Position numbers and translations under genes: made by a program
Assembly (NCBI GenBank): GCA_964431685.1
Contig: CAYSLA010000141.1
Span: 1 to 8,980 of the forward strand
Direction: 5' to 3'
DNA from: CAYSLA01 sp964431685
GTDB taxonomy: Bacteria > Armatimonadota > UBA5829
DNA: 8,980 bases
Notes under the pieces: generated by a model
Database searches by the model: none
Told to the model about the DNA's origin: nothing
The model's input: the letters and a program-made list of their open reading frames with translations, nothing else
In this document: piece after piece, positions 1 to 6,355 of the stretch
Position numbering within the stretch: position 1 is the first letter of the stretch
How the letters are laid out: each line of letters opens with the position of its first letter

Positions 1-1630
1 ATGTGATAGAGCGAGTTTCGGTGAGCTCGAACGGGTCTTTGGCGAACCCGATGGTTAGCGCGGTTCTGTCATCCTGCGCGGCAACGCCTATGGGTTTCGG
101 GTTGCCTTTTAGGTTCCAGCCTCCGGGATTCTCTGCGAACCACGTCATCCCGCGGTTTTCGTTGCCCAGCCAGAACGTTGGTGTGAAAGCAATCTGCACT
201 CCGCCGTTCATCGGCGTCCCGCCCCTCGGCTTGTGAATCTCTCGCACTGCTCCTGAAAATGCGTAGCTGTGGTAGAGAGTTGACATCTCACGCTTGTATG
301 GAACGAGCAGCGACAGAGAGTCAAGCTTGTTGGAGGTGCCAGGTGCGAGTTCAATTCGGGTCAGGCACATGCCGTCGAACTCCAGTGTGTGGCGCGCGGT
401 TACTTTCACTTCGTCGAGTTCCCCCACGCACTCGAGCACGACTCGGGTGCCCGACTTCTTCAAGACCGTGACCTTTGCGCGGTTCGGTTTGCCTGTTGCC
501 TTGCCGGCGACAAGTTCCATCGGCCCCGCAAGTAGTTCACTGTCCCCGCTGACGATCTGGACTGGGAAGAGCGAGTTGTTCCACCGGTAGGTTCTTCCCC
601 ACATGGAGACGCTCTGACCGTCAACCACAATGGGAGTAAACGGACTCAGGACGACTTCGTCGTCGCCCAGTTCGTTGCCTTTCCAGGGGCCGTCGACGAA
701 ATGGACAACGTGCACTCCGCCGCTCGATCTCGCCGCGAAGCAGCGCATAGCCTGGCCGTTATTTGTCGTGTCATCAGCGATATCCACATAGGAACTCGCG
801 TATACTGTGCCGCATTGTCTCTGCGCCCATTCGATGTTGCCGTCATAGCCAAAGTAGAGCCTGTTGATAAGGTCCATGTCGCCGCCGGTTCGCGTGGCCC
901 ATATCCAGTTTGACCTGCCGTGCACGTACTCTACCGACCTGTATATCCGGCTGCTAACCGGCAGGGGAAGAGATGAGGCCTGCCAGAGACTGCTGACCGT
1001 GGATATCATGTCCACGCCGCCGCCCGGCTTCGACGCAAAACAGGCCATCGTGAGTCCGTCCGGGGTGGTGTTGTCTGATACGGACGAATAGACCGGGCTG
1101 CCTGCCAGGTTGAGCGAGGACGCCGTCCAGACACCGCCCGTCCTGGACACCAGGTCGATGCCGCCCGTCGATCTTGCCGCCCAGAGCGTGTCCAGCTTAC
1201 CCCGAACTACGGAAATCCACGAGTAGACTGGGCTGCCCGCAAGGTTCAGGCTGCCGGCGGCCCACGCGCCTGAGCTCCCAGTGATCAGGTCGATCCCGCC
1301 GGTCGATCTTGCCGCGAAGCATCTCATCGTCTGGCCAGCGTCTCTGGTGTCATCGGCCACACACTTGTACACTGGGCTTCTGCTTATCCCACAGGACTGC
1401 GCGGTCCACGGGTCCGCCGGCGATGAACGCAAGATCAGATCCAGACCTCCCGCCGACCTGGCCGTCCAGACATAGTCTATCTTGCCTGTCACTGTCGATA
1501 GAGACACGTACGCTGTACTACCAGCCAGCCCCATGTCCGTAGCCTGCCAGTAAGCAGCTAACGTGCCAGACACAACACAGCAAGTGAGTGCGATTACAAT
1601 AGAGGCAAACAGGGCTCGTCTACCGGCCAT
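1..1630 (-). CDS. Secreted propeller-repeat protein with GH123 N-terminal-like domain (3' end off window)
   Basis: One uninterrupted reading frame of 543 codons starts with ATG at 1630 and runs off the left edge without a stop. A Shine-Dalgarno AGGAG lies 8 bases upstream (1639-1643). Residues 1-26 form a Sec signal peptide: RR near the start, a hydrophobic stretch 7-22, then TLAA. Residues 27-320 contain six repeats built around [WF]-x-A-R-S-x-G-G-[IV]-D-[LM]-I, spaced 45-53 residues apart, suggesting a six-bladed beta-propeller. Residues from about 325 to the edge are a different domain. The segment around 482-506 (FTPTFWLGNENRGMTWFAE, then GGWNL) strongly recalls the N-terminal beta-sandwich of GH123 or DUF6067-type glycosidases, where WLG.[ED].RG..WFAE is typical. 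The catalytic domain would follow beyond position 1. Secretion and carbohydrate processing are inferred. The GH123 link rests on remembered family pattern, and the propeller is inferred from repeat spacing. Confidence 0.85.
   Translation of the reverse strand, partial: MAGRRALFASIVIALTCCVVSGTLAAYWQATDMGLAGSTAYVSLSTVTGKIDYVWTARSAGGLDLILRSSPADPWTAQSCGISRSPVYKCVADDTRDAGQTMRCFAARSTGGIDLITGSSGAWAAGSLNLAGSPVYSWISVVRGKLDTLWAARSTGGIDLVSRTGGVWTASSLNLAGSPVYSSVSDNTTPDGLTMACFASKPGGGVDMISTVSSLWQASSLPLPVSSRIYRSVEYVHGRSNWIWATRTGGDMDLINRLYFGYDGNIEWAQRQCGTVYASSYVDIADDTTNNGQAMRCFAARSSGGVHVVHFVDGPWKGNELGDDEVVLSPFTPIVVDGQSVSMWGRTYRWNNSLFPVQIVSGDSELLAGPMELVAGKATGKPNRAKVTVLKKSGTRVVLECVGELDEVKVTARHTLEFDGMCLTRIELAPGTSNKLDSLSLLVPYKREMSTLYHSYAFSGAVREIHKPRGGTPMNGGVQIAFTPTFWLGNENRGMTWFAENPGGWNLKGNPKPIGVAAQDDRTALTIGFAKDPFELTETRSIT
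671..1483 (-). repeat. Six coding repeats (three two-blade units) inside the secreted protein
   Basis: In the protein starting at 1630, repeats begin near residues 50, 100, 145, 193, 240 and 293. Odd repeats share the form K-[IL]-D-x-x-W-x-A-R-S-x-G-G. Even repeats share D-[DN]-T-x-x-x-[AGN]-G-x-[TA]-M-x-C-F-A. The period of a pair is about 95-100 residues, so the array looks like three copies of a two-blade unit. Blades 2 and 3 are close even at DNA level (around 1290-1320 and 1150-1180 on the plus strand), pointing to internal duplication. Confidence 0.75.
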
Positions 1631-1638
1631 TTGTGCTA

Positions 1639-1643
1639 CTCCT
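1639..1643 (-). promoter_or_regulatory. Shine-Dalgarno AGGAG fixing the start at 1630
   Basis: Read on the minus strand the sequence is CAGGAGTAGCACAA followed by ATG, with 8 bases between AGGAG and the start codon. It is the only good ribosome binding site near the start of the signal peptide and so supports 1630 as the start. Confidence 0.7.
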
Positions 1644-1668
1644 GTTCTATCCCACCTGACAAAAGAGA

Positions 1669-1701
1669 CGCCGGACAAATGGCCGCTGCCCATGTCCGGC
1701 G
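1669..1701 (-). promoter_or_regulatory. GC-rich hairpin in the leader of the secreted-protein gene
   Basis: CGCCGGACA (1669-1677) and TGTCCGGCG (1693-1701) form a perfect 9-bp stem around a 15-base loop. Outer arms CCTGAC (1655-1660) and GTCAGG (1703-1708) could add six pairs across an asymmetric bulge. On the minus strand the stem is followed by TCTCTTTTG, so it could act as an attenuator or weak intrinsic terminator about 40 bases before the start codon at 1630. It might instead be an operator or a repeat remnant. The rest of the divergent gap 1631-1795 shows no promoter I would defend. Confidence 0.4.
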
Positions 1702-1795
1702 TGTCAGGAACTCCTCGCGATACGCGTGAGCAGACCGCGCTACTCGGCAACTGCCTGAAACGCCTGGAAAGCACGGACACGAAGACTTCGCGATC

Positions 1796-2482
1796 ATGTA
1801 CACTGATTGCGGCAGTGATCCTTTGAACAAGCTCTCAGAATCGGCGATGTCTGACCACCAGGTGACCTTGTTCAGAAGTGTGGTCGGATTTCGCGACGAG
1901 ACACTGCCCTGGCTAATTACGCCCAGGGTAGGGGAGACCTACTGGACGACTTTCGTCACAAGGGACGGTTACATTCTGTGGGCAGACAAGATCGTGCCAT
2001 TCCTTAAGAGCCCTGGGGTCTTTAGGTGTCCATCCACCACAGAAACACTTAATCCTCCCTATCAGACTACGCTGATTGGAGCCAAAATGTCGTATGGAGC
2101 CAACTCGTTCCGCGATGGCGCCGGCAATGACTATGGAGTCTTCAAGTCGTTCAATCCAGACCTGGGTGATTGGTTCACGATATTCAAAGGCAACCAACCC
2201 CGCAATCTCTCCGAGCTGACCAGCCCTACCAGCACCGTACTGATCGGTGAGCCAGCGGAGAGAGGCGAAGTCATACCCGCGGGGGGCAGCTACCCCGGCA
2301 ACTACCGCTACGTAGTCGGGCCTATATGGGCGACCATCACAAGTTATTTTCCTTCGGGCAGACACAATGGCGGCTCCAATGTCATATTCGCCGATGGTCA
2401 CGCCAACTGGATGCATCAGGAGAAGTTGGCGCATGATCTGTCATACTGGCGAGCCAAAGCGGGCTCTCCTCCGGATCCCTGA
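1796..2482 (+). CDS. H-X9-DG (DUF1559-type) protein lacking its pilin-like N-terminus; probable fragment
   Basis: The 228-residue frame carries the C-terminal signature of prepilin-type processing-associated proteins: H190, nine residues, then D200-G201, in RHNGGSNVIFADGHANWM. Other family traits are DETLPW (34-39), FLKSPGVFRCPS (69-80) and SYGANS just after. Full members begin with a type IV pilin-like signal (GFTLIELL followed by a hydrophobic helix) and a CLSNLKQ-like segment ending in MYxQDYDE. None of this is visible: similarity begins near residue 34, and an in-frame stop sits at 1727-1729. No Shine-Dalgarno precedes ATG 1796 or the later ATG at 1847. The gene is therefore probably an N-terminally truncated or decayed copy, although a divergent short form is possible. 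The function of the family is not established. It is divergent from the secreted-protein gene and convergent with the porin gene. Confidence 0.65.
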   Translation: MYTDCGSDPLNKLSESAMSDHQVTLFRSVVGFRDETLPWLITPRVGETYWTTFVTRDGYILWADKIVPFLKSPGVFRCPSTTETLNPPYQTTLIGAKMSYGANSFRDGAGNDYGVFKSFNPDLGDWFTIFKGNQPRNLSELTSPTSTVLIGEPAERGEVIPAGGSYPGNYRYVVGPIWATITSYFPSGRHNGGSNVIFADGHANWMHQEKLAHDLSYWRAKAGSPPDP

Positions 2483-2500
2483 GTATGAGTGAATACTCAG
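2479..2500. terminator. Inverted repeat between convergent gene ends
   Basis: CTGAGTAT (2479-2486) and ATACTCAG (2493-2500) form an 8-bp perfect stem with a 6-base loop. It overlaps the TGA stop (2480-2482) of the plus-strand gene and lies 14 bases beyond the porin stop on the minus strand. Its place between convergent genes suggests a shared bidirectional terminator. The stem is AT-rich and no clear T-run follows on either strand, so termination activity is uncertain. Confidence 0.35.
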
Positions 2501-2513
2501 AAGTCACCCGGTC

Positions 2514-3644
2514 TTATATGCGCTGTTTGTTGAATACACTGCCGAACTCTCTTGACAACTGAAGGGTGAACATCGTCGAGTCGCGGCCTTCACCTGGGAC
2601 TCGTCCAAGGCTGCGCTCCGTTGCTGCACGGACGGTGGTACTGCCGTCGAGCACATAGCCGTACCCTAGTCCGAACCGGGTCCGGCTACCGGTCGGCTGC
2701 TCCCACCGGGCCAGTTGCGCCGTAATCTCGCTCTTCTCATTGACCTCGCGGTTCCACTGGAAGAACTGGCCATTCACCCTTCCATCGGAATCGCGTCCGC
2801 CTATAAGCTCCGTGCGCCAGGTGTCCCGGCCTTTGGCATATTCCGCGTCTACTGCAATCCGCGCCTTGTCGGTGAACGTGAGGGAGTGATGCACCGGATG
2901 ACCCATCATCGCTTCTTCCATAACCGGATCGATCAGGGTGGAAAAGCGTGGCATGTCCGTTCCGTAGAGTCCGGAAACACCTGCCGTCAGAGTGCCGCCG
3001 TTATTCAGATCGAACCGGCGACCGATGCGTCCCAGTAACATCGGATTGCCGTTGTTGTCCTTTCGAGCTCCGTTTCCGCCCATGACGGCGATCCAGTAAT
3101 CGTAGTCGCCTCTGAATCCCTCCACACTCACTCCCCGATCGATGCGAATACCCAGGCTTTGCGGATAGAGTGACTGCAGTGGTCGGGTATGGGTCTCGTA
3201 GTAGGGCAGGTTGCCGAACGGAGCCACGAACTGGCCGAAGCGGATGTTTGGTTTGCCAAGCCCCATCTTATAGATGGCGTAAGCGTTGCCGAAATGCATC
3301 TGCCTGCCTCGACCATCTATGCCATTCATCTGGGTCACATAGGGCCACTGCACGGCCATGTCGAGAACATCGCGCTCGCCATCGTTGATGGTTGCCGTTG
3401 TCTCAAGCTCGGCCGCCATCAGCCGGCCTGTCGTCTCCTCCATCGGATCGGCTCCCGCAGCTTTCATGTACACGCCTTGATAGTCGATGCGTCCGCTGGT
3501 ATTGCGGTCAGAGATGTGCCATCCTTTCGACCCCGGCTGCACCTCGGCATCTGCTTCCACTAATACATCACCTGTCTGTCCGGCGGCAAGTCCCCAGTTG
3601 GCAGCAAGGATCAACACGGCCGTTGCAGCGATAAGATTCTTCAT
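2514..3644 (-). CDS. Outer-membrane porin-like beta-barrel protein
   Basis: This 376-residue protein has a signal peptide (MK, hydrophobic 4-20, cleavage near LAAG). The rest is rich in alternating amphipathic strands typical of an outer-membrane barrel. The segment about 134-192 holds the clearest family signal: IRFGQFVAPFGNLPYYETH, then a LYPQSLGIRIDRGVSVEG stretch and DYDYWIAVMGGNG. This resembles the pattern 'R.G.F..PFG...DTH...L...LG...D.GV...G....DY..A..NG.G' known from porins of the phosphate-selective-porin-like group. The family assignment is by pattern only and the substrate is unknown. It is the last operon gene: its ATG overlaps the TGA of the upstream ATPase by 4 bases (ATGA, 3641-3644). 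GAGGT lies 4 bases from the start. Such tight coupling suggests that the porin provides an outer-membrane path linked to the ABC system. Confidence 0.7.
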   Translation of the reverse strand: MKNLIAATAVLILAANWGLAAGQTGDVLVEADAEVQPGSKGWHISDRNTSGRIDYQGVYMKAAGADPMEETTGRLMAAELETTATINDGERDVLDMAVQWPYVTQMNGIDGRGRQMHFGNAYAIYKMGLGKPNIRFGQFVAPFGNLPYYETHTRPLQSLYPQSLGIRIDRGVSVEGFRGDYDYWIAVMGGNGARKDNNGNPMLLGRIGRRFDLNNGGTLTAGVSGLYGTDMPRFSTLIDPVMEEAMMGHPVHHSLTFTDKARIAVDAEYAKGRDTWRTELIGGRDSDGRVNGQFFQWNREVNEKSEITAQLARWEQPTGSRTRFGLGYGYVLDGSTTVRAATERSLGRVPGEGRDSTMFTLQLSREFGSVFNKQRI

Positions 3645-4339
3645 AGATACCTCGCATTCTTCTCTGCGAACGCATCTTCCACGATTCGGCCGTCACGGAG
3701 TTCGATGACGCGGTCGGTCTGGTCTGCCAGGGTTGGATCGTGCGTGACGATTATGATCCCCAAACCCTCAGCTTTAAGGTCGCGGAAGATGTCCATAATC
3801 GCTACACGGGACTGGTGTTCCAGCCGCCCGGTTGGTTCATCCGCTAAGAGAAGCCGAGGCTTTCGCACCAGAGCACGGGCGATTGCCACACGCTGCATGT
3901 CGCCGCCGTTAAGCTGGTGCGGCAGTGCATGCACCTCCTTGAGCCCGACTCTTTCCAGTGCCTCAAGCGCGCGCTTTCGCCGGTCGCCCTCCCTGGCGAA
4001 GATAATTGGCAACTCCACGTTTTCCACCGCCGTAAGGGTGGGGATCAGGTAGAATAGCTGGAATATGAACCCAAGACTGTCACGGCGGAATGCCACCAGT
4101 TCTTTCTCCGGCATTCCGGTCACCTCAGTACCGCACACTCGGATAGTCCCTCTCGTCGGGGTATCGAGGCAGCCCACCTGGTTTAGAAAAGTCGTCTTTC
4201 CGGAGCCGGACCGGCCCACAATGCCGACCATTTCTGACGGCTGGACCGTCAGCGACATTCCGGCGAGAGCGTGAATCGTCTCCGAACCACGCTGATAACT
4301 GCGCCAAACGTCGGTTGCTTCCAATATCGAGGTCTGCAT
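3641..4339 (-). CDS. ABC transporter ATPase, LolD/MacB type, with altered signature and D-loop
   Basis: This 232-residue ATP-binding subunit is of the class that powers FtsX/MacB-type permeases on the cytoplasmic face. The start is taken at 4339 (MQTSILEATDV): AAGGAG at 4348-4353 sits 8 bases upstream and the previous stop is one base away. The in-frame ATG at 4363 would add eight residues and overlap the upstream gene. Motifs are A-loop Tyr15, Walker A GRSGSGKT (42-49), Q-loop Gln94 in FIFQLFYLIPTLTAVENV, signature LNGGD (143-147, usually LSGGQ or LSGGE), Walker B RLLLADEP with catalytic Glu168, GRLE (171-174, usually GNLD), and H-loop His200. The Ser-to-Asn signature change and altered D-loop suggest reduced function at one composite ATP site. 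Its partner ATPase upstream differs at other positions, so the pair probably forms an asymmetric heterodimer (inference). Confidence 0.9.
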   Translation of the reverse strand: MQTSILEATDVWRSYQRGSETIHALAGMSLTVQPSEMVGIVGRSGSGKTTFLNQVGCLDTPTRGTIRVCGTEVTGMPEKELVAFRRDSLGFIFQLFYLIPTLTAVENVELPIIFAREGDRRKRALEALERVGLKEVHALPHQLNGGDMQRVAIARALVRKPRLLLADEPTGRLEHQSRVAIMDIFRDLKAEGLGIIIVTHDPTLADQTDRVIELRDGRIVEDAFAEKNARYL

Positions 4340-4340
4340 A

Positions 4341-5057
4341 TCAGTTACTCCTTTCATTGGCAAGGCGGCCGTCCCGGAGACCGATTACGTGGGCGATCCG
4401 CGCGGCGAGTTCTTTGTCGTGGGTTGCCAGGACGATTGTTAGTCCGTTGTCGTTCAACTCGCCCAACAGTTCGAATACCCCATCGCGGGTCTTTGTGTCG
4501 ACATTGCCGGTCGGTTCGTCCGCCAGCAGCAGTCTGGGCCGATTGATCAGAGCCCTGGCGATCGCCACACGCTGCATTTCGCCGCCGGACATCTCGGCAG
4601 GTCGGTGGGTTAGCCGATGGCCCAGCCCCACGCGCTCAAGGAGTTCAACCGCGAACTCTCGGTCTTTCTTGTCAGACCAGAGGAGCGGCATCTCGACATT
4701 CTCGACCGCCGTCAGCGTCGGCATAAGGAAGAACTCGGTGAAGACAAAGCCGATGTTCTCCCGGCGCAGGCGATCGCGCCCGCCTTCCGAAAGACGTATC
4801 TTACCTTCCTGGGTGATCTGCTCTCCGGCCACGCTGAGTGATCCGCTCGACGGCACGTCCATCACCCCCAGCAGGTTGAGCAGGGTAGTCTTTCCTGCGC
4901 CGCTCGGTCCGAGTACGCAGTAGAATCTGCCCGGCTCGAACGAGAGCGTGATATCCTGCAGCGCCTTGATCTCTTCAACTCCGCGCCGATAGACCTTGCC
5001 GAGACTGGTAGTTTGCGCTACCGGTGTTTCCTGTATTGTTAACACAGAGTTTGCCAT
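4341..5057 (-). CDS. ABC transporter ATPase, LolD/MacB type, with a degenerate Q-loop
   Basis: This 238-residue ATPase of the MacB/LolD class starts at ATG 5057, with AGGAG at 5066-5070 (8-base spacing) and 13 bases after the permease stop. Motifs are A-loop Tyr23, Walker A GPSGAGKT (50-57), signature MSGGE (156-160), Walker B RLLLADEP with Glu181, D-loop region GNVD (184-187) and H-loop His213. The Q-loop position, normally Gln in FVFQ.F.L.PTLTA.EN, is Thr107 here (FVFTEFFLMPTLTAVENV; codon ACC, plus-strand 4737-4739). Gln at this place usually coordinates Mg2+ and relays to the permease. Signature and D-loop are intact, the reverse of the downstream ATPase, where the Q-loop is intact and the signature altered. 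The two genes are one base apart, which suggests a heterodimeric motor. The first 18 residues are a poorly conserved leader. Confidence 0.9.
   Translation of the reverse strand: MANSVLTIQETPVAQTTSLGKVYRRGVEEIKALQDITLSFEPGRFYCVLGPSGAGKTTLLNLLGVMDVPSSGSLSVAGEQITQEGKIRLSEGGRDRLRRENIGFVFTEFFLMPTLTAVENVEMPLLWSDKKDREFAVELLERVGLGHRLTHRPAEMSGGEMQRVAIARALINRPRLLLADEPTGNVDTKTRDGVFELLGELNDNGLTIVLATHDKELAARIAHVIGLRDGRLANERSN
4348..4353 (-). promoter_or_regulatory. Shine-Dalgarno AAGGAG deciding the start at 4339
   Basis: AAGGAG lies inside the last codons of the upstream ATPase gene, 8 bases before ATG 4339. The alternative ATG at 4363 lies upstream of this site and so cannot use it. Confidence 0.7.
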
Positions 5058-5070
5058 GGAATCTACTCCT

Positions 5071-6288
5071 CTAGTTCGCGCCGCGGATGGCTTCTATCGG
5101 TTTTACGGCGCTGGCTCGCCTTGCGGGATAGAATCCCGCGAGTACTCCGAGAGCGATTGAAAGGCCGATGCACGCCAGAATTATGCCCGGTGATATGCCG
5201 ATCAGCGTGGTGTCCGGCAGAGCGGAGAACTGTGATGCCAACGCTTTGCGCAGGAACCACTCCACTCCCCGGGCGCTCGCTACAGCTATTCCGATGCCGA
5301 TCAACCCGCCCGCGGTGCAGATGATCACCGTCTCCGCCCAGATGAGGGCGAATATATCTCGGGGGCTTGCACCGATGGCCTTCATCATGCCGATCTCCCT
5401 GGTGCGCTCGAACACGGTCATAAGTATCGTATTGAGCACACCCACTGCTCCGATGGCGATTGCGACCAGCACGATCGCCAGCACGAAGACCTTGGTTACT
5501 TGCATAAGCTGCGAAGCGTTCTTCAGCAACTCAGAAAGCGGGAAAATGTTCATATTGCCGCCCAGTTCACGCAGGTTCTGGGTGGTCCGCTCCATGCTTG
5601 CGTTATCGATCTTCTCGGCACGCACCAGCACGACCACGATCTTGCCTGGGAGCTTGAAGATATCCTGCAGGCGCCGCAGCGGCATGAAAATGAACCCGTC
5701 ATCCTGAGTGCCGGTGCGCTCGAGCAGACCCACGACCTTCATGTCCGCATCGTCCTTGCCCGCCGCTCTTCCGGCCGCATCCTGCCGCAGGTGGAAGGTA
5801 TCTCCGACCCGCAGTCCGAGATTCCTGGCAATAGAAGTGCCGAGGATGACTTCGCGGGCATCTGCGCTGCTAAACGACGTGCCCGCGATCACCCACTTGG
5901 GACGCAGTTTGCCGTAGTCCCCGGTAATGCCCAGGAATATCTTGTTGTCCTTTGTCGCGGGGTTGATCATCGCGTCCATCAGTATCGGTGCGGCGTGATC
6001 CACACCCGGCGTGGACTTGATCCTGTCGTAGTAGCTCTCCTCCATGTAGCGCGGCCACTTCCCTCCGTGGAGAACGATTGTCGCTGCCTCGTAAGGGCAC
6101 CCCTTGGGCACGACCATGATGTGTGCGCCGAGTTGGTTTACCTCGGTCTGCAGGCCCTTTTCATATCCGTGCTGGAACTCCAGCAGGGAATAGAGGACTG
6201 CGATCGCCACGCCGATACCCAGCAGGGTGAGCAGCGTGCGCACTTTGCGTCGTAACAGGTTCTTGACGGCTAGTCTTATGTAATCCAT
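5071..6288 (-). CDS. FtsX/MacB-type ABC transporter permease (second copy)
   Basis: This 405-residue inner-membrane permease has type VII ABC layout. TM1 is at about 18-38, a large extracytoplasmic domain (MacB_PCD type) covers about 40-262, and three C-terminal helices lie near 267-292, 313-338 and 366-388. The coupling motif ERTREIGMMKAIGAS starts at about 294, and the end reads PARRASAVKPIEAIRG, as is usual for FtsX family members. It is clearly paralogous to the preceding permease: the two align without gaps over the first 70 residues and share VVPKGCPYEAA with Cys64, and LERTGTQDDGF (189-199). The start at 6288 is supported by GGGAGGTG at 6294-6301. The shared Cys motif is not part of the generic FtsX consensus that I know and may mark a specialised clade. 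The substrate is unknown. Paired permeases suggest a heterodimeric membrane unit. Confidence 0.9.
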   Translation of the reverse strand: MDYIRLAVKNLLRRKVRTLLTLLGIGVAIAVLYSLLEFQHGYEKGLQTEVNQLGAHIMVVPKGCPYEAATIVLHGGKWPRYMEESYYDRIKSTPGVDHAAPILMDAMINPATKDNKIFLGITGDYGKLRPKWVIAGTSFSSADAREVILGTSIARNLGLRVGDTFHLRQDAAGRAAGKDDADMKVVGLLERTGTQDDGFIFMPLRRLQDIFKLPGKIVVVLVRAEKIDNASMERTTQNLRELGGNMNIFPLSELLKNASQLMQVTKVFVLAIVLVAIAIGAVGVLNTILMTVFERTREIGMMKAIGASPRDIFALIWAETVIICTAGGLIGIGIAVASARGVEWFLRKALASQFSALPDTTLIGISPGIILACIGLSIALGVLAGFYPARRASAVKPIEAIRGAN

Positions 6289-6293
6289 GGGAA

Positions 6294-6301
6294 CACCTCC
6301 C
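6294..6301 (-). promoter_or_regulatory. Shine-Dalgarno GGGAGGTG next to the intergenic palindrome
   Basis: This strong site lies 5 bases before ATG 6288. It begins within two bases of the purine-rich 3' arm of the palindrome at 6303-6342, so folding of that palindrome could affect access to it. Confidence 0.6.
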
Positions 6302-6302
6302 T

Positions 6303-6342
6303 CTCCCCCTCGCCCCTCCGTTTCGGAGGGGGTTAGGGGGAG
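6303..6342. repeat. REP-like GC-rich palindrome between the two permease genes
   Basis: Inner stem CCCCTCCG (6313-6320) and CGGAGGGG (6324-6331) close a TTT loop. The outer stem CTCCCCCT (6303-6310) and AGGGGGAG (6335-6342) continues it across a small internal loop. The form, C-runs then a short palindrome then G-runs, is like the interspersed intergenic palindromes scattered in many bacterial genomes. It fills most of the only long gap (67 bases) in the operon. No T-run follows on the minus strand, so it is more likely an inserted repeat or an RNA processing or stability element than a terminator. Confidence 0.55.
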
Positions 6343-6355
6343 GTTTCTGTCTTTC

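Noticed and set aside
1913..2434. Minus-strand 173-codon open frame
   Set aside because: It is antisense to the H-X9-DG gene, whose signature motifs support the plus strand. Nothing recognisable is encoded.
3189..3563. Plus-strand open frames across the porin gene
   Set aside because: They are antisense to a gene with a signal peptide and porin-like motifs. Their translations look like reversed-strand noise.
5500..6255. Plus-strand 251-codon open frame
   Set aside because: It lies entirely antisense to the second permease, whose motifs are unmistakable. The translation has no recognisable domain and is a composition shadow.
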